A stretch of 64,000 nucleotides of DNA from Craterostigma plantagineum (GCA_027422505.1 JAPQWV010000005.1:10111501-10175500), one strand, 5' to 3'; shown: positions 50,327-63,909, numbered from the stretch's first letter. Translations and numbers: made by a program. Notes: generated from the letters alone by a model not told the origin.

Positions 50327-51318
50327 ATGCCAAGGACACGTAGAGAAGCGGGTGAAACTAGTCGTAGGGCGGGTTCTGAATCCCCACCGAATGAGGACCG
50401 CTCTACCATTCATCAGTTAACTGATCTGATTCGGCGGCAGTCCAATCAGATTAATGATCTCATTCATCGCCAAAATATCTCGGAACGTTACTCATCCCCT
50501 GGCCTAGAACGTGTAGAGGCCGCCGGGGAAAGGTCCCGACGGTTAAACCCTCCTTCGTTCGAGGAGGCAGTCGATCCTACCTTTGCGGAGGATTGGCTCA
50601 GAACAATAGAAAATATGTTCCGAGTTAGCCACCTGCCTGATACTGAAAAGGTGACGTGTGCCACCTTTATGTTACGTGGGAACGCGGGCTACTGGTGGGA
50701 CACCATTCAGGTGCTCGAGAATCCAATATGATGACCTGGGAAAGGTTCAAAACGCTCTTTCGGGGCAAATACTTTACCGCACCTGATAGAGCACAGAAGC
50801 TTAATGAATTTATAAACCTGAAACAAGGAGGGATGTCTGTAGCAGACTATATCCGTAAGTTCGAGCAGTTGTCTATGTTAGCGCCACATATCGTGGCCAC
50901 TGACGAGCTGAAGATAGAACGTTTCTTGGAGGGTCTCAAACCCGAGATCTTCCGGAGCGTAAGCATGTACGATACGGAAGGGAAGACTTATGCCCGTATC
51001 GCTGAACGGGCAATCCTAGCGGAGCAGGCGGAGAGCAGGGTTACAAAGGCGCAGGATGCTAAGCGGAGAACAGAAGGACAACAAGGAGGAGGGAACCAGA
51101 AACGCCAATTTTTTGGCAAGGGACCAAATTATCGCGGGAATCAACAGGGTCAACAGAATTGGCGACCAAGACCAAATCAGGGACCAGTTAATATTCCAAA
51201 CCGACCTCCGAATACCACACCATAGTGTCAACAATGCGGACGCTATCACTTTGGCGTATGTCGTACTCCACAGTGTTTTCGATGCGGAAGGGTTGGACAC
51301 TATGCCAGGACGTGTCAT
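50327..51318 (+). pseudogene. Gypsy gag, broken
   Basis: The ATG at 50327 begins a Gag of the Retrotrans_gag family: FAEDWLRTIENMFRV, the core WERFKTLFRGKYF, MSVADYIRKFEQLSMLAPH and a Gln/Arg/Gly-rich tail. A CCHC knuckle [14 protein letters not shown] lies at about 51271-51312, preceded by a [12 protein letters not shown] zinc pair. Gag assembles the particle and binds genomic RNA. Breaks: a one-base deletion near 50729 that ends the first frame after 134 residues, and an in-frame TAG at 51223-51225 just before the knuckles. After the deletion gag and pol share one frame, as usual in this lineage. Confidence 0.92.
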
Positions 51319-54300
51319 GTGAATGTGCCTCAAGTCCCGAATCAACCATTGATTCGACCCCCTCCAGTGCCAGCACGAGTTTTTACTTTGACTAATGAGG
51401 AGGCCGAAGCAAATCCTTCCTTAGTAACGGGTACGTTGACTATCTATGACGTGCCCACTTCTGTGTTAATTGACTCTGGGGCTACACATTCATTCGTGTC
51501 GGCCAAATATGTGGAAAAGGTGGGAGTTTCTCCTGCCTTATCTGAGTGCAACTACGTAGTTACCTTACCACACGGTGATCCGACGCGCACTAATCAAGTG
51601 CTGGAAGGATGCTCCGTTAACATTGAGGGTAGAGATCTGAGCGTCGACCTGATTGTAATCCCAATGAACGACTATGATGTTATTTTTGGGATGGATTGGC
51701 TTTCGAGATACGGAGCCGTCATAGATTGCAACAAGAAGGTCGTAAAATTTCAACTGCCCGAAGAAGAAGTGTTCACTTTTTCGGGAAAAACTACTTTGAA
51801 TCGTATTCCGCGAATCTCTGCGCTGAAGGCTCAACGACTGTTGAGATCAGGTTGTGAGTCTTATCTCGTATATGCAGTAAAGGCAGAGGAGTTACCTCAG
51901 CCAGAACTAAAGGACGTACCGATAGTCAACGAATATGCCGACGTATTTCCCGATGATCTCCCGGGGTTACCCCCTGATCAAGAAATACAGTTTACGATAG
52001 ATCTGATGCCGGGGTCCGCCCCAATTTCTAAAGCTCCTTATCGCCTAGCGCCGAACGAACTGAAGGAATTGAAGGAACAACTAGAGGACTTGCTGCAGAA
52101 AGGGTTTATCCAACCCAGTTTTTCGCCATGGGGAGCGCCGGTTTTATTCGTACGAAAGAAAGACGGGTCGATGCGACTATGCATCGACTATAGGGAGCTG
52201 AATAAGATCACGATCAAGAATAAATATCCGTTGCCGAGGATCGATGATCTGTTCGACCAACTACAGGGCGCCACGGTATTCTCGAAAATTGACCTCCGTT
52301 CGGGATACCATCAGTTGAAGATCAGGGAGGTAGATGTTCCTAAAACCGCGTTCAGTACGAGGTACGGCCATTACGAGTTTCTGGTTATGCCTTTCGGACT
52401 GACTAATGCCCCTGCTGCTTTTATGGATCTTACGAACCGAGTCTTTAAAGACTATCTCGACCGCTTAGTAATCGTCTTTATTGACGACATTCTGATCTAT
52501 TCTAAGACAAAAGAAGAACATGAGAGTCACTTACGAGTCGTCTTAGGAATCTTGCGTAAGAAACAGCTCTACGCCAAATTCAAGAAATGCGAATTTTGGC
52601 TTGAGCAAGTAGCTTTCTTGGGACACGTGATTTCCGGGAGTGGAATCTCCGTGGACCCGAGTAAGATTGAAGCCGTGAACAATTGGCCACGACCAACTAC
52701 TCCGACCGAGGTCCAAAGTTTTCTAGGACTTGCGGGATATTACCGTAAGTTCGTAGCTGACTTCTCTAGCATAGCCTCGACTCTGACGAACTTGACCAGA
52801 AAGAACATACCTTTCAAGTGGTCTGAAGCTTGCGAACAAAGTTTTCAGGAGCTGAAAAAGCGACTCACTTCTGCTCCTATTCTGACTATACCCTCGGGAA
52901 CTGGAGGATTCTCAGTCTATAGCGACGCCTCGAAGAATGGACTGGGATGCGTATTGATGCAGAATGGTAAAGTAATCGCGTATGCCTCCAGACAACTGAA
53001 GGAGTACGAGAAGAATTACCCAACCCACGACTTAGAACTTACAGCAGTCGTCTTCGCCTTAAAGATTTGGAGACACTACCTTTACGGAGAAAGGTGTTTA
53101 ATCTTTACAGACCATAAGAGTTTGAAATATTTCTTCACACAGAAAGAGTTGAATATGAGGCAACGACGATGGCTGGAACTTGTAAAAGACTACGACTGCG
53201 TTATTAATTATCATCCTGGCAAAGCGAACGTAGTCGCAGACGCGCTCAGTCGAAAGGCGATGGGTTCGGAATTGCACAGACTTGGAGTGGAAATAGTCAA
53301 TTTAGGCGAACTCGAAACGAGACTAGCAACGCTGACTCTTCAGCCGACGTTGCTAGAACGAATTCAAAGAGCACAAGAAGAGGATGAATTCTACCTAAAG
53401 GCAAAGGATACACTACCCGAAGACTCCGAAATCCGGGCAGACGTGCCCAACGACGAGGAGTTACGACGAACGATAATGACAGAGGCGCACGCAACAATGT
53501 ACTCAGTACACCCGGGCGCGACAAAGATGTACCAAGATTTGCGAATCATATATTGGTGGCCAGGAATGAAGAAAGATATCGCCACGTTCGTGAGTAGATG
53601 TATGACGTGCCAATTGATCAAAGCGGAACACCAGCGACCAGCGGGAACTCTGCAGCCCTTACCGATTCCTGAATGGAAATGGGACCACTTCGTCGTTGGT
53701 TTGCCTAAAACGACGAAAGGCCACGATGCCATTTGGGTGATTGTTGATCGCCTAACCAAATCAGCCCATTTCATTCCTATCAACTCTACTTTTTCTATGG
53801 AACGGTATGCCGAATTGTACATTCAGGAAATTGTTCGACTCCCTGGAATCCCGATCTCTATTGTCTCGGATCGATATTCGAGATTCCTATCGAACGTTTG
53901 AAAAAGCTTACAAAAAGCGATGGGTACTAAGCTCTCGTTCAGTACTGCATATCATCCCCAGACAGACGGGCAGTCTGGACGAACGATCCAAACCCTTGAG
54001 GACATGTTACGAGCGTGCGTGCTAGACTTCAAGGGAAAATGGAGTAAGTACTTGCCGCTGATTGAATTTTCTTACAACAATAGCTTCCATGCTACGATCG
54101 GGATGGCACCGTACGAAGCGTTATACGGACGCAGATGCCGATCCCCTGTTCATTGGGACGAAATAGGCGAACGAGCTGTATTAGGACCTGATATGATTCG
54201 AAAAACAACCGAAGCGGTGACCAAAATCCGAGAACGAATGCGAACGGCTCAAAGTCGACAGAAGAGTTACGCAGATCATCGACGACGACCTCTGGAGTTC

Positions 54301-54735
54301 GCAGAAGACGATCAAGTGTTTCTAAAGATCTCTCCAATGAAAGGCGTAAAGCGCTTCGGACGAAAGGGCAAGCTAAGCCCCAGATATATAGGCCCATTCA
54401 GAATCATCAAACAAGTGGGCGAAGTCGCATATCAATTAGAGTTACCAGCTTCCCTATCGCAAGTTCACAACGTATTTCACGTATCGACGTTACGAAAATA
54501 CGTCGCGGACCCAAGCCTTGTGATTCAGAACGAGCTTCTTTATCAACAGCTCAAGCCTGACTTGAGCTACGAAGAGAGGCCTGTAGAGATTTTGATGTAC
54601 GAAATAAAACAGCTACGGAATAAAACTATTCCATTAGTTAAAGTGTTGTGGCGGAATTAATCAATTGAGGAAGCCACTTGGGAGCGTGAGGATGAAATGA
54701 GAGTTCGTTATCCTGAGTTATTCCAGTCGGCGTAA
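51319..54735 (+). pseudogene. Gypsy pol with chromodomain, broken
   Basis: Protease has DSGATHS (about 51475). RT has [14 protein letters not shown] and the catalytic FIDDILIYS (about 52480). RNase H runs from [10 protein letters not shown] to [14 protein letters not shown] (52915-53255). The integrase HHCC finger is at about 53500-53630, followed by the integrase core and a chromodomain (about 54570-54735). Stops lie at 53899-53901 inside the integrase core and at 54658-54660 inside the chromodomain. The integrase also lacks a four-residue piece after WKWDH (near 53684) that carries the first catalytic Asp, and has Gly in [11 protein letters not shown] (about 53972) where the catalytic Glu belongs. 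Protease, RT and RNase H motifs are intact. Confidence 0.93.
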
Positions 54736-54757
54736 TTTCGGGGACGAAATTCTTTCA

Positions 54758-54769
54758 AGGGGGGAAGGA
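54758..54769 (+). other. Polypurine tract of the gypsy element
   Basis: AAGGGGGGAAGGA immediately before the 3' LTR, the plus-strand primer site for reverse transcription. Confidence 0.85.
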
Positions 54770-57175
54770 TGTAATACCCATAAATTTTAGTACGGGAATT
54801 TGATGTAATCAGTCTTGAATTTTCTGATTTTGTAAATTACGAGGTTTGGTAGGAAAAATTGAAGTTATGAGACTAAGGTATATATTTCAATAAATTTAAA
54901 TAATTTTGAAATTTCACCAAATAATTAGATAGAACTTATAATTGGGCTAGATGTATTATATGGGACTAAATAAATTGGATTAAACCTAGTTTTCAAACTC
55001 AAGCCCAATTTATTAGAGATAAGAATAAAAATGTTACTTAAGGTTTGGGAAAGTTCACGTCAACATCTAGTCTTGTCAAATTGATAAAATCGAAACTTTA
55101 GTATATATCTCCAAATCATGTAATTAACGAAACTTGGAGTAAAGCAATTGTTAGAAAGGGAGGAAAACTGTAAAGAGACGAGTGAAAGTCTTGAGCATTC
55201 ATAACATCGAAACTCAATCTTCAAGCAAGGTATGAAAATTTCTAACATACAAAGCTATTCGTTGGCTTATCTTTAGTATTTCAATGAGTTTAACGTGACC
55301 CTAATAGATGGCTAAACATTGGTTATAATGGATTTTCCAACAATTATCATGTATCGAAAACCCTAAATTTATTAAAGTTCAGCTCGTATATTCTGTGATT
55401 GTTTATATTGATGAATTTCGATAGGAAGAGGTTCAGGTAGATTATGATGAATTAAGGTGCATCCCTTTCTGGACTTAACTTAAGTTTTGAAGCTAATCTT
55501 AGTGACATACGAATTTCGTTTTAGGGTTTTCTGGGAGAATTACAGTTTTTAGGTAAGATCTCGAGGTGTATTTAGGGAAAATGTCGACATAGATTTCGGT
55601 ATGTTATGTTACATCTCGACATTTTGACATCAAGGATCTCGAGATGTATCTTGTGAGAAATTCGACATTTCCTTTCAATTTAAGGATCTCGACATTTTAT
55701 GTTAACAAAGACTTCGACATTATATGTTTCGATATTTTTAAAGTCTCGACATTAGTAAGATGTCGAGATGTACATAGAAATGTCGAGAGATACATATATA
55801 GAAAGATGTCGAGCTTTGTAATAGAAAGAACTCAAAATTTGTAAGATTTCGAGGTTGGAGTTTTGCAAACAGAGTTCTCGACATGGTTGATAATCTCGAT
55901 ATTACCTACTATGCTGTCTCGACATTGTATAAGACTTCATATTTATAAGATCTCGATATTTATATGTCTCGACATTTATATTGGTAAAGACCTCGACATT
56001 TGTATGAATATTTTAACATTTCTTTTCAATATTTTAGGATTTATTTATTTTTAGGGATTTCATTATTTTTAGGTTTTTATAAATTTTAGGGTTTTCTATA
56101 ATTAGGGTTTGGGAACTTGAAAACTTATGCAGTTTAGCAAATATACTGATATGATAATATTTATTTATTCAGAGGATCGACTTATAGGGATTCCATCAGA
56201 CCTCTTATTTAGCGATAACGGGAGGACAGGTAGGTGGATCATCCATCTACAATACGTACACAATTATGTGTTTTCATGTGATTATGTGATTTACGTGAAT
56301 TATGTGATTTATATGTTTTACGTACGTTTCACGTGAATCATGTTTTTATATGTTATTGCGATTATATGCATGGCACGTGCATATCACGTCAGGCTAAAAG
56401 ATGAGTACCACCGTATTGAGACGGTGATGATTCGAGATGTTGGTACGTGGGGTAGATTGAGAATAATTGTGATCGGTTGGGCTCACAGGATTCCTGGCGG
56501 AGACAGACGTGATCGATCTGTCTACTCGGACGTGGTCGGTTCGAGGTGCACACCGCCAGAAGGGATACGGGTGTTATCACCCATGATATATATGTATATA
56601 TATATATATATATATATGGATACGGGCGTCATCGCCCATGACTTATGGATACGGGTTTAACCACCCATGACATTTGATTCGGGTGTGATCACGTGACCAC
56701 CCACGATATTTATTGCACGCGTGAGCCTAACCTAGGGCCCTGTGTTGTGTGAATTAGGAATTGTGGGAAAGGAAAGAGTGTGCATTATATTATGTTGTGA
56801 GATATTGGGATTGGGGTTGAGTGCACACTTGCATACATGCATTGTATTCACCTACTGGGCAAATCGCTCAGTGTTTACGTGTTGTAGGTACTGAGTCTGA
56901 CGCCGATACGTGTCAAGACTGAGGCGGCTGGTGGCGGTGCTCCACGGACTTTTGAGGGCGGGGCGGTACATGGATGCGACCTGTGGAGCGGCTTTAGGAC
57001 TTTTGGTTCTTTTGATATTTTTGGGGCTTCGGCCCGTGTACAGAGATAACGATGTAGACGAATTTTTATATTAGTATATATTATTTTAGGAAAAAGTTTT
57101 AATTAGACGGGCCTTCTGCGGCTTACGTTGCGGAAATCCGCCACTAATCTTAATTAGAAAAGTAGGGTCGCCACA
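54770..57175 (+). mobile_element. 3' LTR of the gypsy chromovirus
   Basis: 2406 bp, same boundaries and inner motifs as the 5' LTR, with a slightly longer TA microsatellite (about 56587-56616). Confidence 0.93.
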
Positions 57176-59616
57176 CAACCTGGACTTGTACGTCTCAACT
57201 TGTCCGTCAGATCCAATCTTCCTCTTGTAAATCCATTTACAACCGATTGGTCTAAAACCACTCGGTAGGTCTACAAGAGTCCAGACTTTGTTGGAGTACA
57301 TTGAGTCCATCTCAGCTCGCATAGCCTCAGTCCATCTCGCTGAGTCAACATCGGATATAGCTTGATCGAAAGTAGCGGAATCTTCTCTTAGAAGTCCCCT
57401 AGTCGCAACATAACCTTGTTCAACATGTGACATGTCATACCGCTGTGGTTGGCGAGGCACCCTTTCAGATCGTCGCATGACTGGTTCGCTCGGACCATCA
57501 GAATCCTGTGTGGGCGTTTCGGTCGACTGCTCCTCGAGAGTGACCTCTCGGCCAACGCCACAATCTCGAATGAACTCTTCCTCGAGAAAATGTGCATGTA
57601 GGCCTACAACGATCCTCTGATCATCGTGAAAATAGAATAGGTACCCCATAGAGTCTTCGGGATAACCTATGAAACGTCCTTTTATAGATCTAGACTCCAA
57701 TTTGTCTGTTTTCAGCTTTTTCACATAGGCGGGGCAACCCCAAATCCTAATATGTGATAAGCTGGGTAAACGACCAGTCCATATCTCATACGGAATGCCG
57801 TTAACAGACTTTGAGGGACATCGGTTAATGGTATACGCCGCTGTAAAAGTGCATATCCCCACAATGACATTGGTAAGTCTGTGTAGCTTAACATAGAGCG
57901 AACCATATCTAATAAAGTTCGGTTTCTACGTTCGGCCACGCCATTCAAATGTGGCGTGCCGGGCGGAGTCATCTATGATATTATACCATTCTCTTTCAAG
58001 AACTGGTCAAACTCGACACTCAGATACTTGCCACCTCGATCCGATCGAATGGCTTTAATGAGCTTCGAAGTTTGGTTTTCCACCAAGGTCTTATACTCCT
58101 TGAACCTTTCAAGAGCATCAGCTTTATACCTCATCAGATACACTAGTCCGTAACGACTGTGATCATCCGTAAAGGTAATAAAATAGTGGAAGTCACCACG
58201 AGCCTTCACATTCAATGGCCCGCAAACGTCCGTGTGAATTAAACCGAGAATTTTCGTGGCTCTGTTAAATGTCCCGGTGAAGGGTGATCGGGTCATTTTA
58301 CCTTTGAGGCATGACTCACAAGTCGGATAGGGATCTGATCCCAACGGTGTCAATATCCCATTTTTCTCCAACTCGTGAATCTTGCGTTCTCCAGCATGAC
58401 CTAATCGAAGATGCCACAAGTATCTCGCATTTATTCCCGTCTTTCGTTTATTTGTGACAATATTCACAGATATATCGTTCTGGGTATTTAAATAGTACAA
58501 ACCATTAAATAGTGTCGCGCTGCCAACATTTTTATTTCTATACATAATGTGGCATGTATTATTATTAAAACTAAATACATAACCATTCCTGCTCAAAACA
58601 GGAATGGAGACGATGTTCTTAAATCCCCTCGGGAGTACAAGACAATCGTACAAACGCAACACATGCCCAGAAGATAAAACAAGAGATCTTGATCCGACGT
58701 GGCTTGCCGAGATACTATCCCCGCTTCCCACTCTGACCTCGATCTCACGCTCCCCAAGCGCTCTACTTGGTCCCAGACCCTGCGTGGAAACACAAATGTG
58801 AATACTAGCCCCCGAATCCAATATCCAGGAAGTAGAGTATACAGACGAAGAACAAACTGTTTCTAAAACATTTAGTTCCATACCTGACGCAGCCTGCTCA
58901 CCCTTGAGCTTCGGACAGTCACGCTTCCAGTGGCCCAGCGCACCGCAATGCAGACACCTATCCGTCGGCTTTACACCAGTTTGTTTCGATTTCCCAGAAG
59001 ATAGTTTCTTCTTGGAAACCTTCCCTGTTGGCTTGAGCTTGTTGCCCTTCTTCTTTTTGCCTTTCTGGGGCTTTGAAGAAGTGGCGACAAGTGCAGTCTG
59101 CTTTGCCCTCTTCATCTGACCTTGCGCCGTTGGTAACTGATTCATCAGATCAGGAAGCAATAGCGTCATGCCGTTCAGATGGTAGTTCACAATGAACGCG
59201 TTGAAGGACGGAGGCAGAGACTGCAAGATGAGATCATTTTGTAATTCACGATCAAATCGAAAATTGAGAGTCTCCAACCTCTCGATCATGGTGATCATGT
59301 TCATAACATGCTCGCCAACATTCTCAGCCTCAGACATCCTCCATCGGAAGAGCTGCGACGAAGTCGCATAACGAGCCGTCCTAGACGTCTCACCGTAAAG
59401 CTCTTTTAAATGTTGAACCATCACTCGAGCATCAGCCATACTTTCGTGGCTACGCTGCTCGGATGCCCGCGCCCCTGGGGCTGGCGGCATTTCGGAGTCA
59501 AGGATATAAACTAGGTTCTCAATCTCTAGAAAAATCCTCAAGTTGCGAAGCCAGTCAGAATAGTTTGGCCCAGTCAACCTATTCTCCTTGAGCAGTACAT
59601 TTAAAGCGGTCGACAT
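57176..59616 (-). pseudogene. Copia B gag-pol, 5' part, broken
   Basis: The ATG at 59616 is preferred to the one at 59685 because the Gag start (LTGPNYSDWLRNLRI) follows it and matches copia D. Gag has the RLETLNFRFDRELQND block, a Lys-rich tail and a CCHC knuckle CLHCGALGHWKRDC (about 58965). Compared with copia D Gag it lacks about 40 residues near position 55. Protease is WILDSGASIHIC; GAG-pre-integrase is LWHLRLGHAGERK. The integrase has HTDVCGP, SDRGG and VAERRNRTL. RT starts VWTLVDLPSGFRPIG and runs to KSRL, where the gypsy element interrupts it. Breaks: TAG at 57972-57970 and a frameshift near 57838. Confidence 0.92.
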
Positions 59617-60712
59617 AATTTCAAAAAGAGAGAAAATGCTGCAGAAAAATAAAAGGCATATTAAGTCGATTGTATAGGTTATCAAACGCGAACAAGGACT
59701 TTTTATTCCGTTTGACTCCCACTATCTTTTCATAAACTCCATTCTCCCTACGGATGTTTTGGAAGTTTCGTTGATAACTTCGATAGTGGAGTTGATGTCC
59801 CCGTGGACGGGTGCAAACCTCAACCTCTGTCGTTTTATTGGTTTGCAGTGGCCCACGAAGTCGTGCTCCGCACGAATCCGACCTTGTCGAATGTCTAAAC
59901 TATCTTTGTCTCAGTCAGGGACCCCCGCCGGCAAACCCGGAACAAGGCGGTATGACTGTCTAAGTGCGACCTATCAACGTTGCTCAAAACCGCACACTTG
60001 AACCGTACGTTTTACCGCACAGTGTGGTCTTGGCGAGCGGCACAAATGCACCTGAGCAAGCCGAAACAAAAGCAAATGCATGGCGCCGGCATACCCGAAA
60101 CCAAACCTTGCATTTAGGTTTTGTAAAAACTAGGCCCGAGCTTGATAGAAGACAGGGCATCCAATCCCTTTACTCACTTAGTATTTGCGGGAGATTTTTG
60201 TAACTCATAGCATATTAAAATTAAGCACGAGCACGTAAATGCGATAAATAAATTCCTAACCCTAGGAAAGCAATTTAAATGGACAAATATGCGGGCTACT
60301 TCTAGACTGGTCCTATTACATGGGTCGTAAAACGACCGGGGTCTTCGATCTTCCAACGTCGAGTCATCGTTACGATGGTTGTCGAATCCTCCAATCTCGC
60401 CTTGCGTCGAACGGCCGTCATTTTATCTAACCTATCTAATAAAGCAATAAAATACAACACGGGGGGAATTATTTCCCAAACAACCCGTAATCCATGTACA
60501 TACCGGGGGGCGGCAAACGACCCTTAAACAAATAACCCGGTTAAACCTAAGCCCGCGTAAATGTCCCACATAAACATGCAACACAGAATTTTGACGTCGG
60601 GTGCCCAACCGACGTCACGAGCGACGATAGTCTCCAAACTACTCGACCGTTCGTTCGCCACATCGGCTTTCGAGGCCTTCGGTCGAAACATTCATGAGCC
60701 TTGTGATACCAC
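59617..60712 (-). other. Leader and primer-binding site of copia B
   Basis: Non-coding 1.1-kb leader between LTR and gag. The primer-binding site TGGTATCAC occupies 60711-60703 beside the LTR edge. Shared blocks with the copia D leader (12830-13310) confirm that both belong to one family. Confidence 0.75.
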
Positions 60713-61453
60713 TGTTGGGGTGGGCCCGATTAATCGACGCCGGCCCCCGAGCAGCACAACGTGGCTATAGCGGAAGCGCGATTTGTACCGAGCGGCGTAG
60801 GGTGGCGAATTTTCGATTTTTAATATCTAAATTCAACCTTACACCATTCAGCTTCTCCCGAGAGTCTGAGATGCTGCACTAAGCCTCGAGAGATCGCGGT
60901 TAATTCGAATTATCGAAATTCGAATTTATTTCCAATTTATTTAAATTAATAATTTAGATCCAAATTAATCGAATAAAGCGGCAACCAGACATTTTTCGAT
61001 TATTTGGAGATCGAAATGATTTTTGATTAATACCAAACTTCCAGAATTATTCTACACTTCCTAACGTTCGCAACGATAGGTCTTTCGAATTATTCCGACA
61101 TCGTTTGGTATTTTTCTCAAAATCAAATCTGTGGTTCGAAATTATTAATTCGAGTAAAACGGCAGTCTAACGTCTTTTAACTATTTGATGACCGAAACGA
61201 TTTCCGATCGATACCAAATTTTCCAGAATAATTTTACACTTCCCGACGTTTCCAACGAGGGGTCTTGAGAATTATTCCGATGTCGTTTGGTATTTTTCGT
61301 AAATTAAATCGTTAGGGTTCGAGGTATACCTTCGATGAATGAGATTTCTTCTGTCGTCGCCTCGGATGGACGTGGCTACACCTCGTCTGGATCCCGGGGC
61401 CTCCGGGCTAGATAGTCACGCCGGTATGACCTTGAGCGAACCTCTGAAACTGC
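60713..61453 (-). mobile_element. 5' LTR of copia B, truncated
   Basis: Matches 43959 to about 44699 of the 3' LTR, then breaks off at CTGAAACTGC and joins sequence homologous to 41128 of the LARD element. About 1.65 kb, including the true outer end and any target duplication, is missing. Confidence 0.88.
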
Positions 61454-61806
61454 CTATTTCTAAGCTCAGTTCTCCGTCAGCATGCCGAGGCTGGCCTATT
61501 TCACAGAGGATATCCAAGTCAAACCACGAGTTGGCGAGCAAGTGGAGGTTCGAATTAGGTGTTCAGGATATCTGAGTACAGCTCGCCACGAGGTTTTTGA
61601 GTCGAGCCTCGAGATGCAAAGCAGTAGTCCGGCGTGTAAAAGGAGCAGAAGGAAATGCCATCTAATTTCGAGTATTCCGAATGTGCTACTACATTAAGCA
61701 CAGTTAAGAGTAGGGGAGTAGTTAATGGGGAAGGCTCGGCTATATGTTTGGAAGAAACTATCTACCCCGATAGAAAGATAGCAAGATCACAGGGAGACGA
61801 GCCACT
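61454..61806 (+). mobile_element. 3' internal end of a second LARD copy
   Basis: Near-identical to 41128-41478, including the AGTAGGGGAGTAG purine tract, and directly continuous with an LTR. Confidence 0.85.
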
Positions 61807-62541
61807 ACCTATCCAGCATTCCTCCTGACCTGACAACCTACAAGGAACAGAGTAGGAGATTGGGTCCGAAGGAGGTAAGGACAAGGTACGAGGTCCGACC
61901 AGAACGGTGTACGAAGGTGAGGTTCAGAGGAGCTCGGGAGGTACTACACGGAGCTACGGAACTATTCAGAAGGGCCCAAGGAAGTGCCCGAGAAGGACTA
62001 ACTGCGAGGCTCGACTAGAGGCAATGTACGAAGGTGATATTGGGAGGAGCTAGGGAGATGTCCTAGGAAGCTACGGAGCTATCAGGAGGGAACAAATGAA
62101 GTAATCGAGAGAGCTATGGAAGTGATCGGGAGACCTGACGAGGGAGGGCAGTACGAAACCCTAGACGCCTCTACAGTATAAATAGGCTCTTTTGTCCATT
62201 TTACACCATAAGTTACATCGCCCACACATATTAGCACACCAAGAACACACATAGATACTCTCTCTCCCTCTCTTTATCTTCTTCATACTGTTCATAGCTG
62301 AGGATCACTTGTAAATAAGAGAGAAAGTGAGCTTGAGTGTGTAATCTTCTTCCGTTATTAGTGAATATTCTCCGGCGGCCCGTGGACATAGGATTCACCC
62401 GAATCCGAACCACGTAAATCATCGTCTCTTTACTTTTCCATCCTTTTTTCTTAATATTCCATCCACGATTTCATCCGAACCGGCCCTCACCTTTATTTCC
62501 CGGACCATAAATTTTGTTGATCGGGGTCGTAACCCGCATCA
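61807..62541 (+). mobile_element. LTR copy e (3' LTR of the second LARD copy)
   Basis: Same start defect as copy b (no TGATAGGGGTG), with intact TATAAATAG near 62175. Followed by CCATC and the array spacer. Confidence 0.85.
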
Positions 62542-62850
62542 CCATCGTTCCGTAATGAGCATGTCCACATAAGGTCAAAATCAAGGTGTCTTCTCACAAG
62601 TTTGGTCAAATACAATAAATATATTGGGGGACGATGGAGTGAAAGTTTCTAGGCTCTTGTGTCGGCCGTGCTTAGTGTAAGAATGTTTGATAAACGAGCA
62701 AAATTTTGAAAGGAAACAATTGTCGAAACTATGTAGTAAACCAAGATCGATTGTGCACCATATCAAGCAAAACGTCATAAACAGTAAAATCTTGTTAGAC
62801 CAACGTGACAATTGAAAAGAAGTACAACAAGCTATAACTCTAACTATTAT
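62542..62850 (+). repeat. Spacer of the LTR array, copy 3
   Basis: Near-identical to 42212-42525, with a short deletion around 62790. Confidence 0.8.
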
Positions 62851-63595
62851 TGATAGGGGTGACCTATCCAGCATTCCTACTGACCTGACAACCTATAAGG
62901 AACAGAGTAGGAGATTGTGTCTGAAGGAGGTAAGGACCAGGTACGAGGTCCGACCAGAACGGTGTACGAAGGTGAGGTTCAGAGGAGCTCGGGAGGTACT
63001 CCACGGAGCTACGGAACTATTCGGAAGGGCCCAAGGAAGTGCCCGAGAAGGACTAAGTGCGAGGCTCGACTAGAGGCAATGTACGAAGGTGATATTGGGA
63101 GGAGCTAGGGAGATGTCCTAGGAAGCTACGGAGCTATCAGGAGGGAACAAATGAAGTAATCGAGAGAGCTATGGAAGTGACTGGGAGACCTGACGAGGGA
63201 GGGCAGTACGAAACCCTAGACGCCTCTACAGTATAAATAGGGTCTTTTGTCCATTTTACACCATAAGTTACATAGCCCACACACATTAGCACACCAAGAA
63301 CACACATAGATACTCTCTCTCCCTCTCTTTATCTTCTTCATACTGTTCATAGCTGAGGATCACTTGTAAATAGGAGAGAAAGTGAGCTTGAGTGTGTAAT
63401 CTTCTTCCGTTATTAGTGAATATTCTCCGGCGGCCCGTGGACGTAGGATTCACCCGAATCCGAACCACGTAAATCATCGTCTCGTTACTTTTCCGTCCTT
63501 TTTCTTAATATTCCATCCACGATTTCATCCGAACCGGCCCTCACCATTATTTCCCGGACCATAAATTTTGTTGATCGGGGTCGTAACCTGCATCA
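62851..63595 (+). mobile_element. LTR copy f
   Basis: Complete LTR of 745 bp with TATA box, equivalent to copy c. Confidence 0.85.
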
Positions 63596-63909
63596 CTATC
63601 GTTCCGTAATGAGCATGTCCACATAAGGTCAAAATCAAGGTGTCTTCTCACAAGTTTGGTCAAATACAATAAATATATTGGGGGACGATGGAGTGAAAGT
63701 TTCTAGGCTCTTGTGTCGGCCGTGCTTAGTGTAAGAATGTTTGATAAAGGAGCAAAAGTTTGAGAGGAAACAATTGTCGAAACTGTGTGGTAAACCAAGA
63801 TCGATTGTGCACCATATCAAGCAAAACGTCATAAACAGTAAAATCTAGTTTTCAACAACCAATTTGACAATTGAAAAGAAGTACAACAAGCTATAACTCT
63901 AACTATTAT
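63596..63909 (+). repeat. Spacer of the LTR array, copy 4
   Basis: Near-identical to 43272-43585. Its first base pair differs (CTATC instead of CCATC). Confidence 0.8.

Larger units (their letters stand above)
47765..57175 (+). mobile_element. Full-length Ty3/gypsy chromovirus (Tekay/Del-like)
   Basis: 9411 bp with LTRs 47765-50163 and 54770-57175, starting TGTAATACCC and ending GTCGCCACA. It has a PBS at 50166, a polypurine tract at 54758-54769 and a perfect duplication CAACC (47760-47764 and 57176-57180). Gag, protease, RT, RNase H, integrase and a chromodomain lie in plus-strand order. The two LTRs differ at roughly two to three dozen positions by eye (about 1 percent), so the insertion is fairly young. 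It splits the copia B RT gene. Confidence 0.95.

Noticed and set aside
51016..51345. Minus-strand open frames opposite gypsy gag and pol
   Set aside because: They are shadows of the plus-strand gag-pol genes, without domains of their own.
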